Assembly (NCBI RefSeq): GCF_024397975.1
Contig: NZ_CP073745.1
Location: 1,266,501-1,330,500 of the forward strand
Direction of reading: 5' to 3'
DNA: 64,000 nt
Source: Bacterioplanoides sp. SCSIO 12839
GTDB lineage: Bacteria; Pseudomonadota; Gammaproteobacteria; Pseudomonadales; Oceanobacteraceae
Shown piece after piece: positions 16,284 to 26,147 of the stretch. A model generated the notes under the pieces. It was not told the origin of the DNA and did not search any database. It was given only the letters and a program-made list of their open reading frames with translations. Both the position numbers and the translations under genes were made by a program. Positions within the stretch are counted from its first letter, which is position 1. Every line of letters begins with the position of its first letter.

Positions 16284-19001
16284 TCAGCTTTTTGCCTTTT
16301 TAGCGGCTGGCTTTTTCGCTGCCGTTTTCTTTTTTGGAGCGGCTTTTTTCTTCTCGGTGATAACCCAGGCGCTATCGACAAAATGCGCAGTCCAGCCAGT
16401 GGCTTTACCTTCGGCATTTTCCGTCATGACGTACTGTTCTTTGGTCTTGCGACTGTAACGAATCACACTCGGGTTACCGTCGCCATCAGCGCGGGGAGCA
16501 TCCAGAAGGTAATGATACTTCTGCGGTAGCTCGGCCTGATGTGATAACAACTCTGCCACTTGTGGGGCACGGGTTTCGCGGTTTTTCGGGAATTGGCTGG
16601 CGGCTAAGAATAAGCCCGCAGCACCATCACGTAACACGTAGGTATCTTCCACTTTCTGGCAAGCCAACTCCGGCATCGGAATCGGATCCATTTTTGGTGG
16701 CGCAGCTTCACCACTTTTCAGTAGCTTACGGGTGTTTTTGCACTCTTCGTTGGTGCAGCCAAAATATTTACCAAAGCGGCCGGATTTCAACTGCATTTCA
16801 CTGCCGCAGCGATCACATTCCAGTGTTGGGCCGTCGTAACCTTTGATCTTGAACTGACCTTGTTCTACTTCGAAGCCTGAACAGTCTGGGTTATTACCAC
16901 AAATATGCACTTTGCGGGTTTCGTCTAATAAATAGCTGTCCATCGCTGCATCACAAATTTTGCAGCGGCGTTTGTCCATCAGGCGGCGGCTTTCCGCTTC
17001 TTCATCTTCATCGGCGGTGATGGCTTCATCACCTGGAATCAGATTTAGAGTCTGAGTACAGCGTTCTTTCGGTGGCAGACTGTAGCCGGAGCAGCCTAAA
17101 AATACCCCGGTTGAACCGGTTCGGATCTGCATGTTGCGAGAACATTTAGGGCATTCGATGTCGGTATCCACCGGCGCATTCGGGCGCATGCCTTCATCGC
17201 TACCTGCCACATCCAGCTGGTTTTGGAAGTCGTTGTAGAAGTTATCCAGCACTTGGGTCCAGTTGATTTCGCCATCGGCAATATCATCCAGCTTTTCTTC
17301 CATATTGGCGGTGAAGCTGTAATCCATCAGCTCATCAAAGCTTTCCGTCAGGCGACTGGTAACAATATCGCCCATTTTCTCGGCGTAGAAGCGACGGCCT
17401 TGCAGGCTGACGTAACCACGATCCTGAATGGTGGAAATAATGGAGGCGTAGGTTGAAGGACGGCCAATGCCACGTTTTTCCAACTCTTTTACCAATGCCG
17501 CTTCAGAGAAGCGCGGAGAAGGCTTAGTAAAGTGTTGTTTGGGCAGCAACTCTTGCAGGTTCAACTTCTCACCCTGCTGCACATCCGGCAGCACCTTGTC
17601 GTCATCGTTTTTGCTGACTGGCGGTAAGACCTTTAAGTGGCCATCAAAGCGAATCACACGGCCACGGGTTTTTAAATCGTAGTCAGCCGCAGAAACCGTA
17701 ATGGTGGTGCTGGTGAACTTGGCATCGTTTGTCTGGCAGGCGACAAAACGACGCCAGATTAAGTCGTATAAGCGTTCAGCGTCCGGCTCCATGCTTTTTA
17801 AATCACCAGAGCGCAGTTTTACATCGGAAGGACGAATCGCTTCGTGCGCCTCCTGAGCGCCTTCTTTGCTGCTGTACAGGCGTGGTTGTTCCGGTAAATA
17901 CGCTTCACCCAGTTTATCGGTGATATAACCACGCACGCTATCGATGGCATCCTGACTCAGATTGGTGGAGTCGGTACGCATGTAAGTGATGTAACCAGCT
18001 TCGTACAAACGTTGCGCCAGCGTCATGGTTTTCTTAACACTGAAGCCTAAACGGGTACTGGCCGCTTGTTGCAGTGTTGAGGTAATAAAGGGGGCAGCAG
18101 GTTTGGAGCTGGTCGGTTTGTCTTCACGGCTTTTAACAATAAAGTCACTGGCACGCAGGGTATCCAGCGCGGCCATGGTGTCAGCTTCGTTGGTAGGGCG
18201 GAATTCCTCACCTTTAAACTTCAGCACCTGGGTTTTTAATTCGGTGCCATCGGAGGTGTTCAGCTCAGCAAAGGCTTCCCAGTATTCTTCTGGAATAAAG
18301 GCACGAATTTCACGCTCGCGCTCAACAATCAGGCGTACCGCAACGGATTGAACTCGTCCGGCGGATAAACCACGAGCGACTTTTGCCCACAATAATGGCG
18401 ACACCATAAAACCAACAACACGATCGAGGAAACGACGTGCTTGCTGGGCGTTTACGCGGTTCATGTTCAGCTCTGATGGCTGTTCAAACGCCGCCTGAAT
18501 GGCTTTTTTGGTGATCTCGTTAAACACCACGCGACGGTAATTTTTGTCTTTTTCGCCGATAATCTCACGAAGGTGCCAGGCGATGGCTTCTCCCTCGCGG
18601 TCCAAATCGGTTGCGAGATAGATATGGTCAGCGTCTTTGGCCAGCCGTTTTAATTCATCAACGACCTTTTCTTTACCGGGCAGCACCTGATAGTTGGCTT
18701 TCCAGTTGTCTTCCGGGTTAACGCCCATACGACCAATCAATTGTTCTTTGGCCTTACGTTTTTTGTGGGCGGCTTTTTCTTCCGGTGACATCTTGCGGGT
18801 CAGTGCGGCTTGTTTGGCGCGCTCTTTCGGGTCGGTGGTTTTCCCTGAACCGGATGTAGGGAGATCGCGCACATGACCAACACTGGACTTAACAACATAG
18901 TCCTTGCCCAGATATTTGTTGATGGTTTTAGCCTTGGCAGGCGATTCCACGATAACCAGCGATTTACCCATGTCCTTTGTTTTACCCTCAGTAGTTGTCA
19001 T
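16284..19001 (-). CDS. topA: DNA topoisomerase I
   Basis: A 905-residue type IA topoisomerase that relaxes negative supercoils. Toprim motifs [12 protein letters not shown] (Glu19) and [10 protein letters not shown] (Asp132, Asp134, Glu136) and the nucleophile Tyr340 in [10 protein letters not shown] are present. The C-terminal part has at least three Cys4-type zinc ribbons (CPKC, CKIC, CDRC), a further repeat-like region, and a Lys/Ala tail ([16 protein letters not shown]) that should bind nucleic acid or RNA polymerase. Two starts are possible: ATG 19001 and ATG 18971, the latter matching the usual MGKSLVIV beginning. Neither has a strong ribosome site, so the N-terminus is uncertain by ten residues. 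Confidence 0.96.
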   Translation of the reverse strand: MTTTEGKTKDMGKSLVIVESPAKAKTINKYLGKDYVVKSSVGHVRDLPTSGSGKTTDPKERAKQAALTRKMSPEEKAAHKKRKAKEQLIGRMGVNPEDNWKANYQVLPGKEKVVDELKRLAKDADHIYLATDLDREGEAIAWHLREIIGEKDKNYRRVVFNEITKKAIQAAFEQPSELNMNRVNAQQARRFLDRVVGFMVSPLLWAKVARGLSAGRVQSVAVRLIVEREREIRAFIPEEYWEAFAELNTSDGTELKTQVLKFKGEEFRPTNEADTMAALDTLRASDFIVKSREDKPTSSKPAAPFITSTLQQAASTRLGFSVKKTMTLAQRLYEAGYITYMRTDSTNLSQDAIDSVRGYITDKLGEAYLPEQPRLYSSKEGAQEAHEAIRPSDVKLRSGDLKSMEPDAERLYDLIWRRFVACQTNDAKFTSTTITVSAADYDLKTRGRVIRFDGHLKVLPPVSKNDDDKVLPDVQQGEKLNLQELLPKQHFTKPSPRFSEAALVKELEKRGIGRPSTYASIISTIQDRGYVSLQGRRFYAEKMGDIVTSRLTESFDELMDYSFTANMEEKLDDIADGEINWTQVLDNFYNDFQNQLDVAGSDEGMRPNAPVDTDIECPKCSRNMQIRTGSTGVFLGCSGYSLPPKERCTQTLNLIPGDEAITADEDEEAESRRLMDKRRCKICDAAMDSYLLDETRKVHICGNNPDCSGFEVEQGQFKIKGYDGPTLECDRCGSEMQLKSGRFGKYFGCTNEECKNTRKLLKSGEAAPPKMDPIPMPELACQKVEDTYVLRDGAAGLFLAASQFPKNRETRAPQVAELLSHQAELPQKYHYLLDAPRADGDGNPSVIRYSRKTKEQYVMTENAEGKATGWTAHFVDSAWVITEKKKAAPKKKTAAKKPAAKKAKS

Positions 19002-19244
19002 TTTCAGTTGACATTGTCAGACACTAAGACGCGACACTTTAATCGTAAACCCCGGGGGGTGGTCAAGCTTTGTGTTTCACATTAGCGGCCAATCACTCAA
19101 TATCTGCAGCCTTCAGGGTGTTTAACACATGCTCAGAACGGGCTCAGATTGAGTTTGATGCTGCGAATTGTTGATTCGTTGCTAAACTGATTGCAGCGTT
19201 GGCTTTTTCAGGAATAGCACAAAATTGAGGGTTGTTAATAGTTT

Positions 19245-20021
19245 ATGTCGGCGATTGGTTTAGTTGTAGCGATTGCTCTGCCGATAATGTTGGTGTTATT
19301 TGGCCTTGTCATCGCAGGCAGAAGGCAGCAGGCGGAATACCAGAAACGAGCGCAGGCGAGGGCCATTAAAACGGCGGCAGAAGATCTGCTAGAGGCGCTT
19401 GAGTTCCTGATCATGGTGGATAACTTCAAAGAAGTTCAGCTGGTGGTACTGGAGCGGGTTGCTTACTTTTATCAGCGTTATCGTGAGTCGTTGCCGAAAA
19501 AAGATGCTGCAGCGGCGGATGAATTTCACTCAGAGCAATATCAGCAAAAAATTGAAGCGGGCAATTCGGTGCGCAAGGTGCTGAAAAGTGACCGTGAAAT
19601 TCGCTATGCCAAACAGCAGTTTTCCCGGGTGTTAAAAGCGTTGGGGCCAATGGTTAAACAAAAGCAGATCTCTGAAACCGCGATGATGGAGTATCGCCGT
19701 TACCTGCGCATGACTTTGCTTGAACGAGAAGTGGATACTTACACTGCCCAGGGAGATGTTGCCGCCAAGCGCAGCGATGTGGTGACGGCGACCAACTATT
19801 ATAAAGCGGCGAAAAAGCTGTTGATTGAATTTGATCTGCAGTATCCGGAAAAGAATGATCGTATTCGTGATTTGACCCAGAGAGCGGCGGCACTGTACAA
19901 CGGTGAAACCAAGGTGGGGGATACGTTAAGCCAGGAGCTATCGAAAGAATCTGCAAAAGACGAATCCAACCAATTTGGTATCCCGTCAGACCCCAACGCT
20001 GGTGATAAAAAGAAATTCTGA
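19245..20021 (+). CDS. membrane-anchored coiled-coil/TPR-like protein, unknown
   Basis: A 258-residue protein with an N-terminal membrane segment (residues 4-23, IGLVVAIALPIMLVLFGLVI) and an otherwise helical, charged cytoplasmic part rich in Arg, Lys, Glu and Gln. TNYYKAAKKLLIEF looks like a TPR-style helix. The tail (QFGIPSDPNAGDKKKF) is hydrophilic. No family recognised. The gene follows topA in the opposite direction with a 243-bp gap and precedes a PLP enzyme by 37 bp. A function in envelope or chromosome processes is possible but not shown. Confidence 0.7.
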   Translation: MSAIGLVVAIALPIMLVLFGLVIAGRRQQAEYQKRAQARAIKTAAEDLLEALEFLIMVDNFKEVQLVVLERVAYFYQRYRESLPKKDAAAADEFHSEQYQQKIEAGNSVRKVLKSDREIRYAKQQFSRVLKALGPMVKQKQISETAMMEYRRYLRMTLLEREVDTYTAQGDVAAKRSDVVTATNYYKAAKKLLIEFDLQYPEKNDRIRDLTQRAAALYNGETKVGDTLSQELSKESAKDESNQFGIPSDPNAGDKKKF

Positions 20022-20057
20022 TATGTTGATCAGCCCCGTTCTGCTTTGTGAATCATC

Positions 20058-20963
20058 TTGCCAGTAAAACCTCCTTATTTGTTAACCAAACTGCTGTCCT
20101 TTAAGCCTTCTCTGATCGAGCCAGTTGTGAATCTGTCGGCTTGTGATGTGTTGCGGCTGGATCAAATTGATGCGCAGATTTCCGGTAATAAAGTTTTCAA
20201 GCTCTTAGGTCATTTGCAGCGTGCGGAGGAGCAGGGCTTTACTAAGTTGCTGAGCTTTGGTGGCCCTTACTCCAATCATTTACATGCGTTGGCGGCGGTG
20301 GGAGAACGTCTGGATATTCCGACGGTTGGAGTGGTACGGGGATACTCGCATGTGCCATTGACGCCGACCTTGGAAGACTGCCAAGCGATGGGTATGGCGT
20401 TGGTATTTGCCGATAAAAAAACGTATGTCCAGCGCTATCTGGCCGATTATCAACAACAGCTGGCGACTGAGTACAAAGCTTATGTCATTGGTGAGGGCGG
20501 GCAGGGAGCCTCTGGTGAAGAGGGTTGTGAGTTATTAGCTCGCTATTGCCAACGTTCAGATAGTTTACCCTATGACGAAGTCTGGCTCGCAGTGGGTACT
20601 GGAACGACTGCATTGGGTTTGGCTAAAGCCTTGCACCGGCAAGGATCTCAATGCCGTGTGGTAGGGGTTAATGCGGTGGCAGATCAGGGAGAGTGTTTAC
20701 AGCGCTGGCAACAGAATATGCCCTCGGCAAACTGGCAACTCTTCGATCAATATCATCATGGCGGGTTTGGCAAATGTCCTGAGGTGTTACGAGCCTTGAT
20801 TCAGCGCTACGACCAACAGGATTTGCCGCTTGACCCAGTGTATACCGCGAAGTTGTTCTGGGCTTATGAACAGCAGTTGTTGCTTGACCCAGAACTTGCG
20901 GAAAAACGGGTATTGCTGGTTCATTCGGGTGGCTTACAGGGGCGGCGTGGTTTTAGCTTATAA
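20058..20963 (+). CDS. PLP-dependent D-cysteine desulfhydrase / ACC deaminase family protein
   Basis: A 301-residue fold-type II PLP enzyme. SGNKVFKL carries the PLP lysine (Lys of GNK), followed by LLSFGGPYSNHLHALA with the substrate-binding Ser-Asn-His, and the phosphate-binding glycines in VGTGTTALGLAK. The family removes the amino group from D-cysteine or 1-aminocyclopropane-1-carboxylate; ACC deaminase cannot be separated from D-cysteine desulfhydrase by eye. The only credible start is TTG 20058, which has no clear ribosome site, so the true N-terminus may differ slightly. The 3' end enters an imperfect 30-bp tandem duplication. Confidence 0.85.
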   Translation: MPVKPPYLLTKLLSFKPSLIEPVVNLSACDVLRLDQIDAQISGNKVFKLLGHLQRAEEQGFTKLLSFGGPYSNHLHALAAVGERLDIPTVGVVRGYSHVPLTPTLEDCQAMGMALVFADKKTYVQRYLADYQQQLATEYKAYVIGEGGQGASGEEGCELLARYCQRSDSLPYDEVWLAVGTGTTALGLAKALHRQGSQCRVVGVNAVADQGECLQRWQQNMPSANWQLFDQYHHGGFGKCPEVLRALIQRYDQQDLPLDPVYTAKLFWAYEQQLLLDPELAEKRVLLVHSGGLQGRRGFSL

Positions 20964-21010
20964 CTTCAGAATGGATAGCCTTTTAGCCTAAAACTTCAGC
21001 ATTAATTACG
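20951..21010. repeat. imperfect 30-bp tandem duplication spanning a stop codon
   Basis: TTTTAGC-T-TA (20951) and TTTTAGC-C-TA (20981) begin two 30-bp units that share about 19 of the first 22 bases, including the AACTTCAG core. The first unit contains the last codons and stop of the PLP enzyme gene; the second is noncoding. Confidence 0.55.
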
Positions 21011-21084
21011 TTTCAGCCGCCGCTTAGAAGGCACATCCCTGTGCCTGCTAAGCTACCGCAACATCCTGTTGCTGCTTTTGAAAC
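21010..21084 (-). repeat. structured intergenic repeat, copy 1 (inverted)
   Basis: Read on the minus strand it has the same layout as three other copies: closing stem GTTTCA/TGAAAC, first hairpin GCAACA-GGA-TGTTGC, GTAG, second hairpin with lower stem GCTTAG/CTAAGC and upper stem GGCACA-GGGA-TGTGCC, and a GGCGGCTG junction. It sits between the convergent PLP enzyme and DUF1853 genes. No coding potential. Confidence 0.75.
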
Positions 21085-21122
21085 CTAATCAATACTGAAT
21101 TCAGCGATGACAAAGTACAGAG

Positions 21123-21992
21123 TTATGGTTGATTCGGCCAATGATCTGGCATCAGCAACCAACGTTGCTGCTCACACCATTTTCCCTGTTGGTTCTCAAC
21201 GACTTCGACAGCACACAATGCGGTATCCAGATGCCTAAAGTGAATCTCTGCATGTTCCAGCAATGTGTGTTTATCAACGCTGAAGTCAACACTGGCGGGG
21301 CTGATCCACTGTGGTTTGGATAACAAATACCAGCGTGACTCCGGCAGAGTTTGTTGTGCCTGAGACTGATGAATCCAATGTCCGCGCCAGTGGTTAGTAT
21401 TCACTTCAGACGGAAGTTTTGCTGCAATGCCGGATTCTGCCGGATGAAATAAACAGCCACGTACTAACGCCATCGACTTCAACTTGCTCAGGTTTTCAGG
21501 AAGTTGTTGCTTGGCTTCTTCAGAGTGCGCTAGTGGCAGTTGTCGGGTGACGGTGTGATGGATTTTATCGGCCAGATAATCGCGCCGGTTCGGGCCAATC
21601 CAGTCTTCACCAAACCCCAAATAAAACTTTAACGCCAATTCCAAATGCCAGTGCTGAGAGGGTGTTTCTACCAGTAAGTCCAATTCCCCTAAGGTTTGTT
21701 TACCTTTCTGAACCTGAAGGTTAGCGGTAAATGAACAGCCGGTTTGGTGTAAATACTGATGCCAGATTTCTTCAAACATCAGTCCTAATCGGGTGCTGCG
21801 AAACTCAGGTTCTACCTGCGAGTGAATCCAGGTTGGGATTTGAACCTCCGGCCTTAAACCATCAGGTAATTGGGTGGGTGACCACTCACAATCCAATAAG
21901 GCCGGGCCACATACACTCCAAACCAGATCTCTCTGGTGCTGGTAAGGCAATGAAAAATAAGGGTGATCCGGATCAGGCAAGCGTGAAAACAA
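21123..21992 (-). CDS. DUF1853 family protein, PD-(D/E)xK-like
   Basis: A 289-residue protein matching DUF1853. The core LGELDLLV...HLELALKFYLG has the spaced Asp and Glu-x-x-x-Lys layout of PD-(D/E)xK nuclease-fold proteins, with LELALK supplying the helix-side residues. The N-terminal part contains RDLVWSVCGPALL. The start is TTG 21992 behind a GGAG site. Function is unknown; nuclease activity is inference from fold only. It is divergent from nadK across 86 bp. Confidence 0.8.
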   Translation of the reverse strand: MFSRLPDPDHPYFSLPYQHQRDLVWSVCGPALLDCEWSPTQLPDGLRPEVQIPTWIHSQVEPEFRSTRLGLMFEEIWHQYLHQTGCSFTANLQVQKGKQTLGELDLLVETPSQHWHLELALKFYLGFGEDWIGPNRRDYLADKIHHTVTRQLPLAHSEEAKQQLPENLSKLKSMALVRGCLFHPAESGIAAKLPSEVNTNHWRGHWIHQSQAQQTLPESRWYLLSKPQWISPASVDFSVDKHTLLEHAEIHFRHLDTALCAVEVVENQQGKWCEQQRWLLMPDHWPNQP

Positions 21993-22078
21993 AAAAGGAC
22001 TCCGAAGCGTTTTGGCGTCAGCTATGGTATAACCCGCAGTTATACCTTACCGACCTGATTTCGACGAGTTAAAAGCAG

Positions 22079-22963
22079 ATGGAAGAGTTCCGCAATATTG
22101 GCATCATCGGCCGACTGAACAGCAAAAAAGTGATTGAAACCATCAAGCGCCTGAAAGCTTATCTGATGGAAGAGGGTTACCACGTGATTCTCGAAGATCG
22201 CATTGCTGAAGTGATGCCGGGTCATGGTATGCAAACCTCCAAGGTCAGCATACTGGGAGAAATCTGTGATCTGGTGATTGTGGTGGGTGGTGACGGTAGC
22301 CTGCTGGGTGCCGCCCGTGCGCTGGCAAAATTTAATACGCCAGTGTTGGGGATTAACCGCGGCCGTTTAGGTTTTCTGACCGATATCAGCCCGGATGACA
22401 CCATGCTGGATGCGGTTCAGGACGTACTGGATGGCGAATACATTGAAGAGCGACGCTTTTTGTTGGACGCGGAAGTAAAACGTGATGGCAACCCGATTGG
22501 TTCAGCATCCGCGTTAAACGATGTGGTACTGCACCCGGGTAAATCGGCCCGTATGATTGCCTTCGATTTGTATATCGAAGGCCAGTTTGTTTATAGCCTG
22601 CGCTCCGATGGCCTGATTGTTTCAACACCTACCGGCTCAACGGCTTATTCACTCTCGGGCGGTGGGCCAATCATGCATCCAAGGCTGGATGCGCTGGTGC
22701 TGGTGCCGATGTTCCCACACACCTTGTCGAGCCGCCCGATTGTGGTGGATGGCAAAAGTGAAATTAAAATTGTGGTCAGTGCCGAACAGGATATCTACCC
22801 CACCATCAGTTGTGACGGTCAGAATCATGTCTCTTGTGCACCGGGTGATGCCATTACCATCCGCAAAAAAGCCCACAAGCTGAAACTGATTCACCCTAAA
22901 GGCCATAATTTTTACGAAATTTGCCGCACAAAACTGGGCTGGGCCAGCGACCTGGGGGACTGA
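22079..22963 (+). CDS. nadK: NAD kinase
   Basis: A 294-residue cytoplasmic enzyme that phosphorylates NAD to NADP with ATP. The diagnostic VVGGDGSLL (Gly70-Gly71-Asp72-Gly73) is followed by NRGRLGFLTD and the conserved TPTGSTAYSLSGGGPI and ISCDGQ motifs. Length is typical. The next gene, a PPP-type phosphatase, begins 5 bp after its stop, and a rhomboid follows, making a three-gene unit; the nadK-phosphatase pairing is also seen in Pseudomonas (established knowledge). Confidence 0.97.
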   Translation: MEEFRNIGIIGRLNSKKVIETIKRLKAYLMEEGYHVILEDRIAEVMPGHGMQTSKVSILGEICDLVIVVGGDGSLLGAARALAKFNTPVLGINRGRLGFLTDISPDDTMLDAVQDVLDGEYIEERRFLLDAEVKRDGNPIGSASALNDVVLHPGKSARMIAFDLYIEGQFVYSLRSDGLIVSTPTGSTAYSLSGGGPIMHPRLDALVLVPMFPHTLSSRPIVVDGKSEIKIVVSAEQDIYPTISCDGQNHVSCAPGDAITIRKKAHKLKLIHPKGHNFYEICRTKLGWASDLGD

Positions 22964-22967
22964 CTTT

Positions 22968-23924
22968 ATGCACCAGGGTTACGACTTAATTGGTGATATT
23001 CACGGCTGTGGTAATACGCTGGTTAAACTGCTGGAACAAATGGGTTACAGCAAGAAGAACGGTGTTTATCAGCACCCGAAACGCAAAGTCGTGTTTTTGG
23101 GCGACATTGTTGATCGCGGACCAAATATTCGTATGGCCTGCCACATTGTGCGTGACATGGTCGAGAATGGACACGCTGAAATTGTGATGGGCAACCATGA
23201 ATACAATGTGGTGACCTATTGCACGGAAGCGCCAGCTGGAATGCGTCAGCCATTTTTACGGCCACATACCAAGCGCAATACTTTTATTGTGGAACAAACC
23301 GTCGACCAGTTTGCCAATCATCCGCACGACTTTAATGATTTTCTGGATTGGTTTGTTGAACTGCCATTGTTCCAGGAGTTTGATCACTTTCGTGTAGTGC
23401 ATGCCTGCTGGGATCAGGCGATGATTGATGAGTTTATTGCTCGTTACGGTGGCAATCAGATGCACAAAGGCATGCTGGCAGAGTCCGTGGATACCAGCTC
23501 GTTTATTTATAAATTCCTGGATCGCACCTTGCGTGGTACATCATTAAAATTGCCGGACGGCCGTTCGATGACCGCCAAAGATGGTATGAAACGACAGTTC
23601 TTCCGCACCAAGTTCTGGGCCGACACACCAAAACGTTACAGTGACGTGGTGTTCCAACCGGACCCGTTGCCGGAAGATATTCAGCACGCGCTGTTATCGG
23701 AAGAAGAAAAACAACAGCTGTTGTTTTATGGCCCGGATGAAAAACCGCTGTTTATTGGTCATTATTGGATGTGGGGTATACCAGCCCCAATTGTGCCCAA
23801 TATCGCCTGCCTTGATTACAGTGCGGTGAAATATGGCCGTTTAGTGGCCTACCGCATGGACACCGAACATCACTTGCAACCGGGTAAGTTTACCTGGATG
23901 CGGGTTGAAAAAAGTGAACGTTAG
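22968..23924 (+). CDS. metallophosphoesterase, PPP (Ser/Thr phosphatase-like) family
   Basis: A 318-residue calcineurin-type phosphoesterase. The metal-binding motifs are complete: GDIHGCGNTL (residues 9-18), GDIVDRGP, and MGNHEYN. A later conserved HACW supplies a metal-ligand His. Members hydrolyse phosphoesters, from diadenosine tetraphosphate to protein phosphates; the real substrate here is unknown. The gene overlaps no neighbour but is tightly spaced with nadK (5 bp) and the rhomboid (about 10-18 bp). Confidence 0.88.
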   Translation: MHQGYDLIGDIHGCGNTLVKLLEQMGYSKKNGVYQHPKRKVVFLGDIVDRGPNIRMACHIVRDMVENGHAEIVMGNHEYNVVTYCTEAPAGMRQPFLRPHTKRNTFIVEQTVDQFANHPHDFNDFLDWFVELPLFQEFDHFRVVHACWDQAMIDEFIARYGGNQMHKGMLAESVDTSSFIYKFLDRTLRGTSLKLPDGRSMTAKDGMKRQFFRTKFWADTPKRYSDVVFQPDPLPEDIQHALLSEEEKQQLLFYGPDEKPLFIGHYWMWGIPAPIVPNIACLDYSAVKYGRLVAYRMDTEHHLQPGKFTWMRVEKSER

Positions 23925-23942
23925 CGTGTTGAGGTGAACCCA

Positions 23943-24806
23943 GTGACTTCTTCACATGATCCGTTATTGGCTTTGGTGGCTGACCCAGGCGTGAACTTAT
24001 CACCGCTGACTGAACGTTTGTGGGCCAATAAAATCCCGCATCGAGTGGTGGTACAAGACGGTAAACAATGTTTGCTGTTGGCCCGGGAAGGTGATTTACC
24101 GCAGGTGAAAATCTGGCTGGAAGAATGGCAAAACAACCAGCTGGATCAGGCTGATCTGATTCCTGATTCTGCTGATGGCTCTGCCATGATGAAAGGCCTT
24201 TTGAATATTGCAGAAGCCCCATTGGCAACCTTGTGCATACCATTATTTGTCATGATGTTCGCCTGGATGCACATCAGTACAGATTGGAATCAATGGCTGC
24301 TGTTGGGGGAGTCATTATGGCCACAACAGCGGTTTGCGCTCAGCGCGTATACGGATATGGGATTCTGGGAGCTATGGCGGCCAACGCTGCTGCATTTTTC
24401 CGTACTGCATATCCTGATGAATATGTTCTGGTGGTGGTTACTGGCACGCCGAATCGAACGCATTGATGGAAAACTCGCTTTAATCAGCGTTATTCTGATC
24501 TGTGGTGTGCTGGGCAATGCCGCCCAATGGTGGTACGCCGGGCCGGGGTTTGGTGGCGCTTCTGGTGTGACCTTGGGCATGTTGGCGTGGGTTGCCAGCC
24601 GCCAGCGCCGATTACGGCTGCCCTATCAATTACCGTCTGCTTTGTTGCCAGTCATGGTGGGTTGGCTGTTACTGACCTTAATGGGGGATACTCTGGTTCC
24701 CGGGTTAAGTGGCACTGCCCATGGCGCCCATTTTGGTGGACTGCTGGCTGGGTTATTATGTGCCTTTATCTGGCCTGCAAACAGTGCCTTACAATCGAAT
24801 ACTTAA
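23943..24806 (+). CDS. rhomboid-family intramembrane serine protease (GlpG-type)
   Basis: A 287-residue protein with an N-terminal cytoplasmic domain of about 90 residues (LANKI-like, resembling the GlpG soluble domain) and then about six membrane segments. The active site is Ser207 in FGGASGVTLGM and His263 in AHGAHFGGL (numbering from GTG 23943). HFSVLHILMNMFWWW is the conserved helix-2 block. GTG 23943 is preferred because GAGGTGA lies seven bases upstream; GTG 23934 is also possible. It differs from the rhombosortase in size and in having the soluble domain. Substrate unknown. Confidence 0.85.
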   Translation: MTSSHDPLLALVADPGVNLSPLTERLWANKIPHRVVVQDGKQCLLLAREGDLPQVKIWLEEWQNNQLDQADLIPDSADGSAMMKGLLNIAEAPLATLCIPLFVMMFAWMHISTDWNQWLLLGESLWPQQRFALSAYTDMGFWELWRPTLLHFSVLHILMNMFWWWLLARRIERIDGKLALISVILICGVLGNAAQWWYAGPGFGGASGVTLGMLAWVASRQRRLRLPYQLPSALLPVMVGWLLLTLMGDTLVPGLSGTAHGAHFGGLLAGLLCAFIWPANSALQSNT

Positions 24807-24864
24807 AAGAACGATGACTCTGCACAAGACATAGATGCAGACAATTGATGAGACGAGAGACTCC

Positions 24865-25113
24865 ATGACATTAGATCAACTGATCCAATCCTTAACGCCC
24901 GAAGTCTATGAAAATCTGAAAAATGCCGTAGCGACTGGCCGCTGGCCTAATGGTATTCAATTGAAAGACGGGCAACGAGAACTGTGCATGGAAGCCATTC
25001 TGCATTATGAAAACACACACGATGTACCTGCAGATCAGCGAGTGGGTTACATTGACGGTGGCTGTAAATCATCGAAAGGTGATGACGATACCCAAACTCT
25101 GACGCTTCAGTAA
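24865..25113 (+). CDS. yeaC: YeaC family protein (DUF1315)
   Basis: An 82-residue protein matching the YeaC/DUF1315 family: LDQLIQSLTPEVYENLKNAV at the N-terminus and RWPNGIQL followed by QRELCMEAILHYE. The family is widespread in gammaproteobacteria and its function is unknown. The start at ATG 24865 follows a GAGAGA site; ATG 24835 would add ten residues. It is 21 bp before the DUF2797 gene and probably shares its transcript. Confidence 0.85.
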   Translation: MTLDQLIQSLTPEVYENLKNAVATGRWPNGIQLKDGQRELCMEAILHYENTHDVPADQRVGYIDGGCKSSKGDDDTQTLTLQ

Positions 25114-25134
25114 CTGAGTCAGAGGACTACCAAT

Positions 25135-26004
25135 ATGAGTGAATTCAGCGGCCATCTGCAAAAGATGGCAGCCCGTGCAGTGCCGTCTGAAGCTGGTGCA
25201 GATCGTTGTGCCAATAGTGGTGCCGATACCGTGCAATACGATCTGATTCTCGATCAGCAGGCCATTCCGTTAACTCCCTTGATTGGCAAAACCATCCGGC
25301 TGGAATACGTGGGTGATATTCATTGCTGCCACTGTGGTCGTAAAAGCAAAAAAAGCTTTGGGCAAGGGTATTGTTACCCCTGTTTCAGCAAGCTGGCACA
25401 GTGTGATTCCTGCATGATGAGCCCGGAAAAATGCCATTTTCACTTGGGTACCTGTCGTGAACCGGAGTGGGCGAAACAGGTATGTTTTAACGAACACATT
25501 GTTTATCTGGCAAATTCATCCGGCATTAAAGTGGGCATAACCCGTGCAACTCAGGTACCAACGCGTTGGCTGGATCAAGGTGCTACTCAGGCATTGCCAA
25601 TTGCCCGGGTGGCAACCCGTAAACAGTCAGGATTGATTGAAGACTGTTTACGTCAGGATATTGCCGATAAAACCAACTGGCGCGCCATGTTAAAAGGCAA
25701 TGCTGAAGCGGTGGACTTAGAAGCCGAGCGAGATCGGTTGTTCGATTTATTCAGCCCACAATTGAACTCGATTATTGCCAATGAAAACCCAGGTGATATT
25801 GAGTTGTTGTATGAGTCTGATGCTTATGCCTTTAATTTCCCAGTCGAACAATTCCCAACCAAAATTACCAGCTTTAATCTGGATAAAAACCCGCTGGTGG
25901 AAGGGTGCTTAAAAGGTATTAAAGGCCAGTATTTACTACTGGATACCGGGGTGATTAATATCCGTAAATTCACGTCGTACTCTGTGTCTGTCAGTTTCTT
26001 TTGA
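25135..26004 (+). CDS. DUF2797 family protein with zinc-ribbon
   Basis: A 289-residue protein. The central part has a clear metal-binding cluster, CCHCGRKSKKSFGQGYCYPC then CDSCMMSPEKC, with spacing suited to zinc. After it, HIVYLANSSGIKVGIT followed by TRWLDQGA resembles the GIY-YIG/T5orf172-type fold, so a nuclease-like role is possible but unproved. The gene is followed by a strong terminator. DUF2797 proteins are found across gammaproteobacteria with no assigned function. Confidence 0.8.
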   Translation: MSEFSGHLQKMAARAVPSEAGADRCANSGADTVQYDLILDQQAIPLTPLIGKTIRLEYVGDIHCCHCGRKSKKSFGQGYCYPCFSKLAQCDSCMMSPEKCHFHLGTCREPEWAKQVCFNEHIVYLANSSGIKVGITRATQVPTRWLDQGATQALPIARVATRKQSGLIEDCLRQDIADKTNWRAMLKGNAEAVDLEAERDRLFDLFSPQLNSIIANENPGDIELLYESDAYAFNFPVEQFPTKITSFNLDKNPLVEGCLKGIKGQYLLLDTGVINIRKFTSYSVSVSFF

Positions 26005-26027
26005 ATTAACGGACTATTAAATGTTGT

Positions 26028-26056
26028 AAAAAGGCCGCTGAATCGCGGCCTTTTTT
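26028..26056 (+). terminator. rho-independent terminator
   Basis: AAGGCCGC (26031-26038) pairs with GCGGCCTT (26045-26052) over a six-base loop and is followed by T residues. It ends the yeaC-DUF2797 unit. Confidence 0.9.
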
Positions 26057-26147
26057 GTGGTTGCTGAACACTTTTGCGGGAATTGCATATAAAAAAACAC
26101 AGTATGCGGCATCATTCATAAAAATTATCTCTATAAGGAATGCGTGG

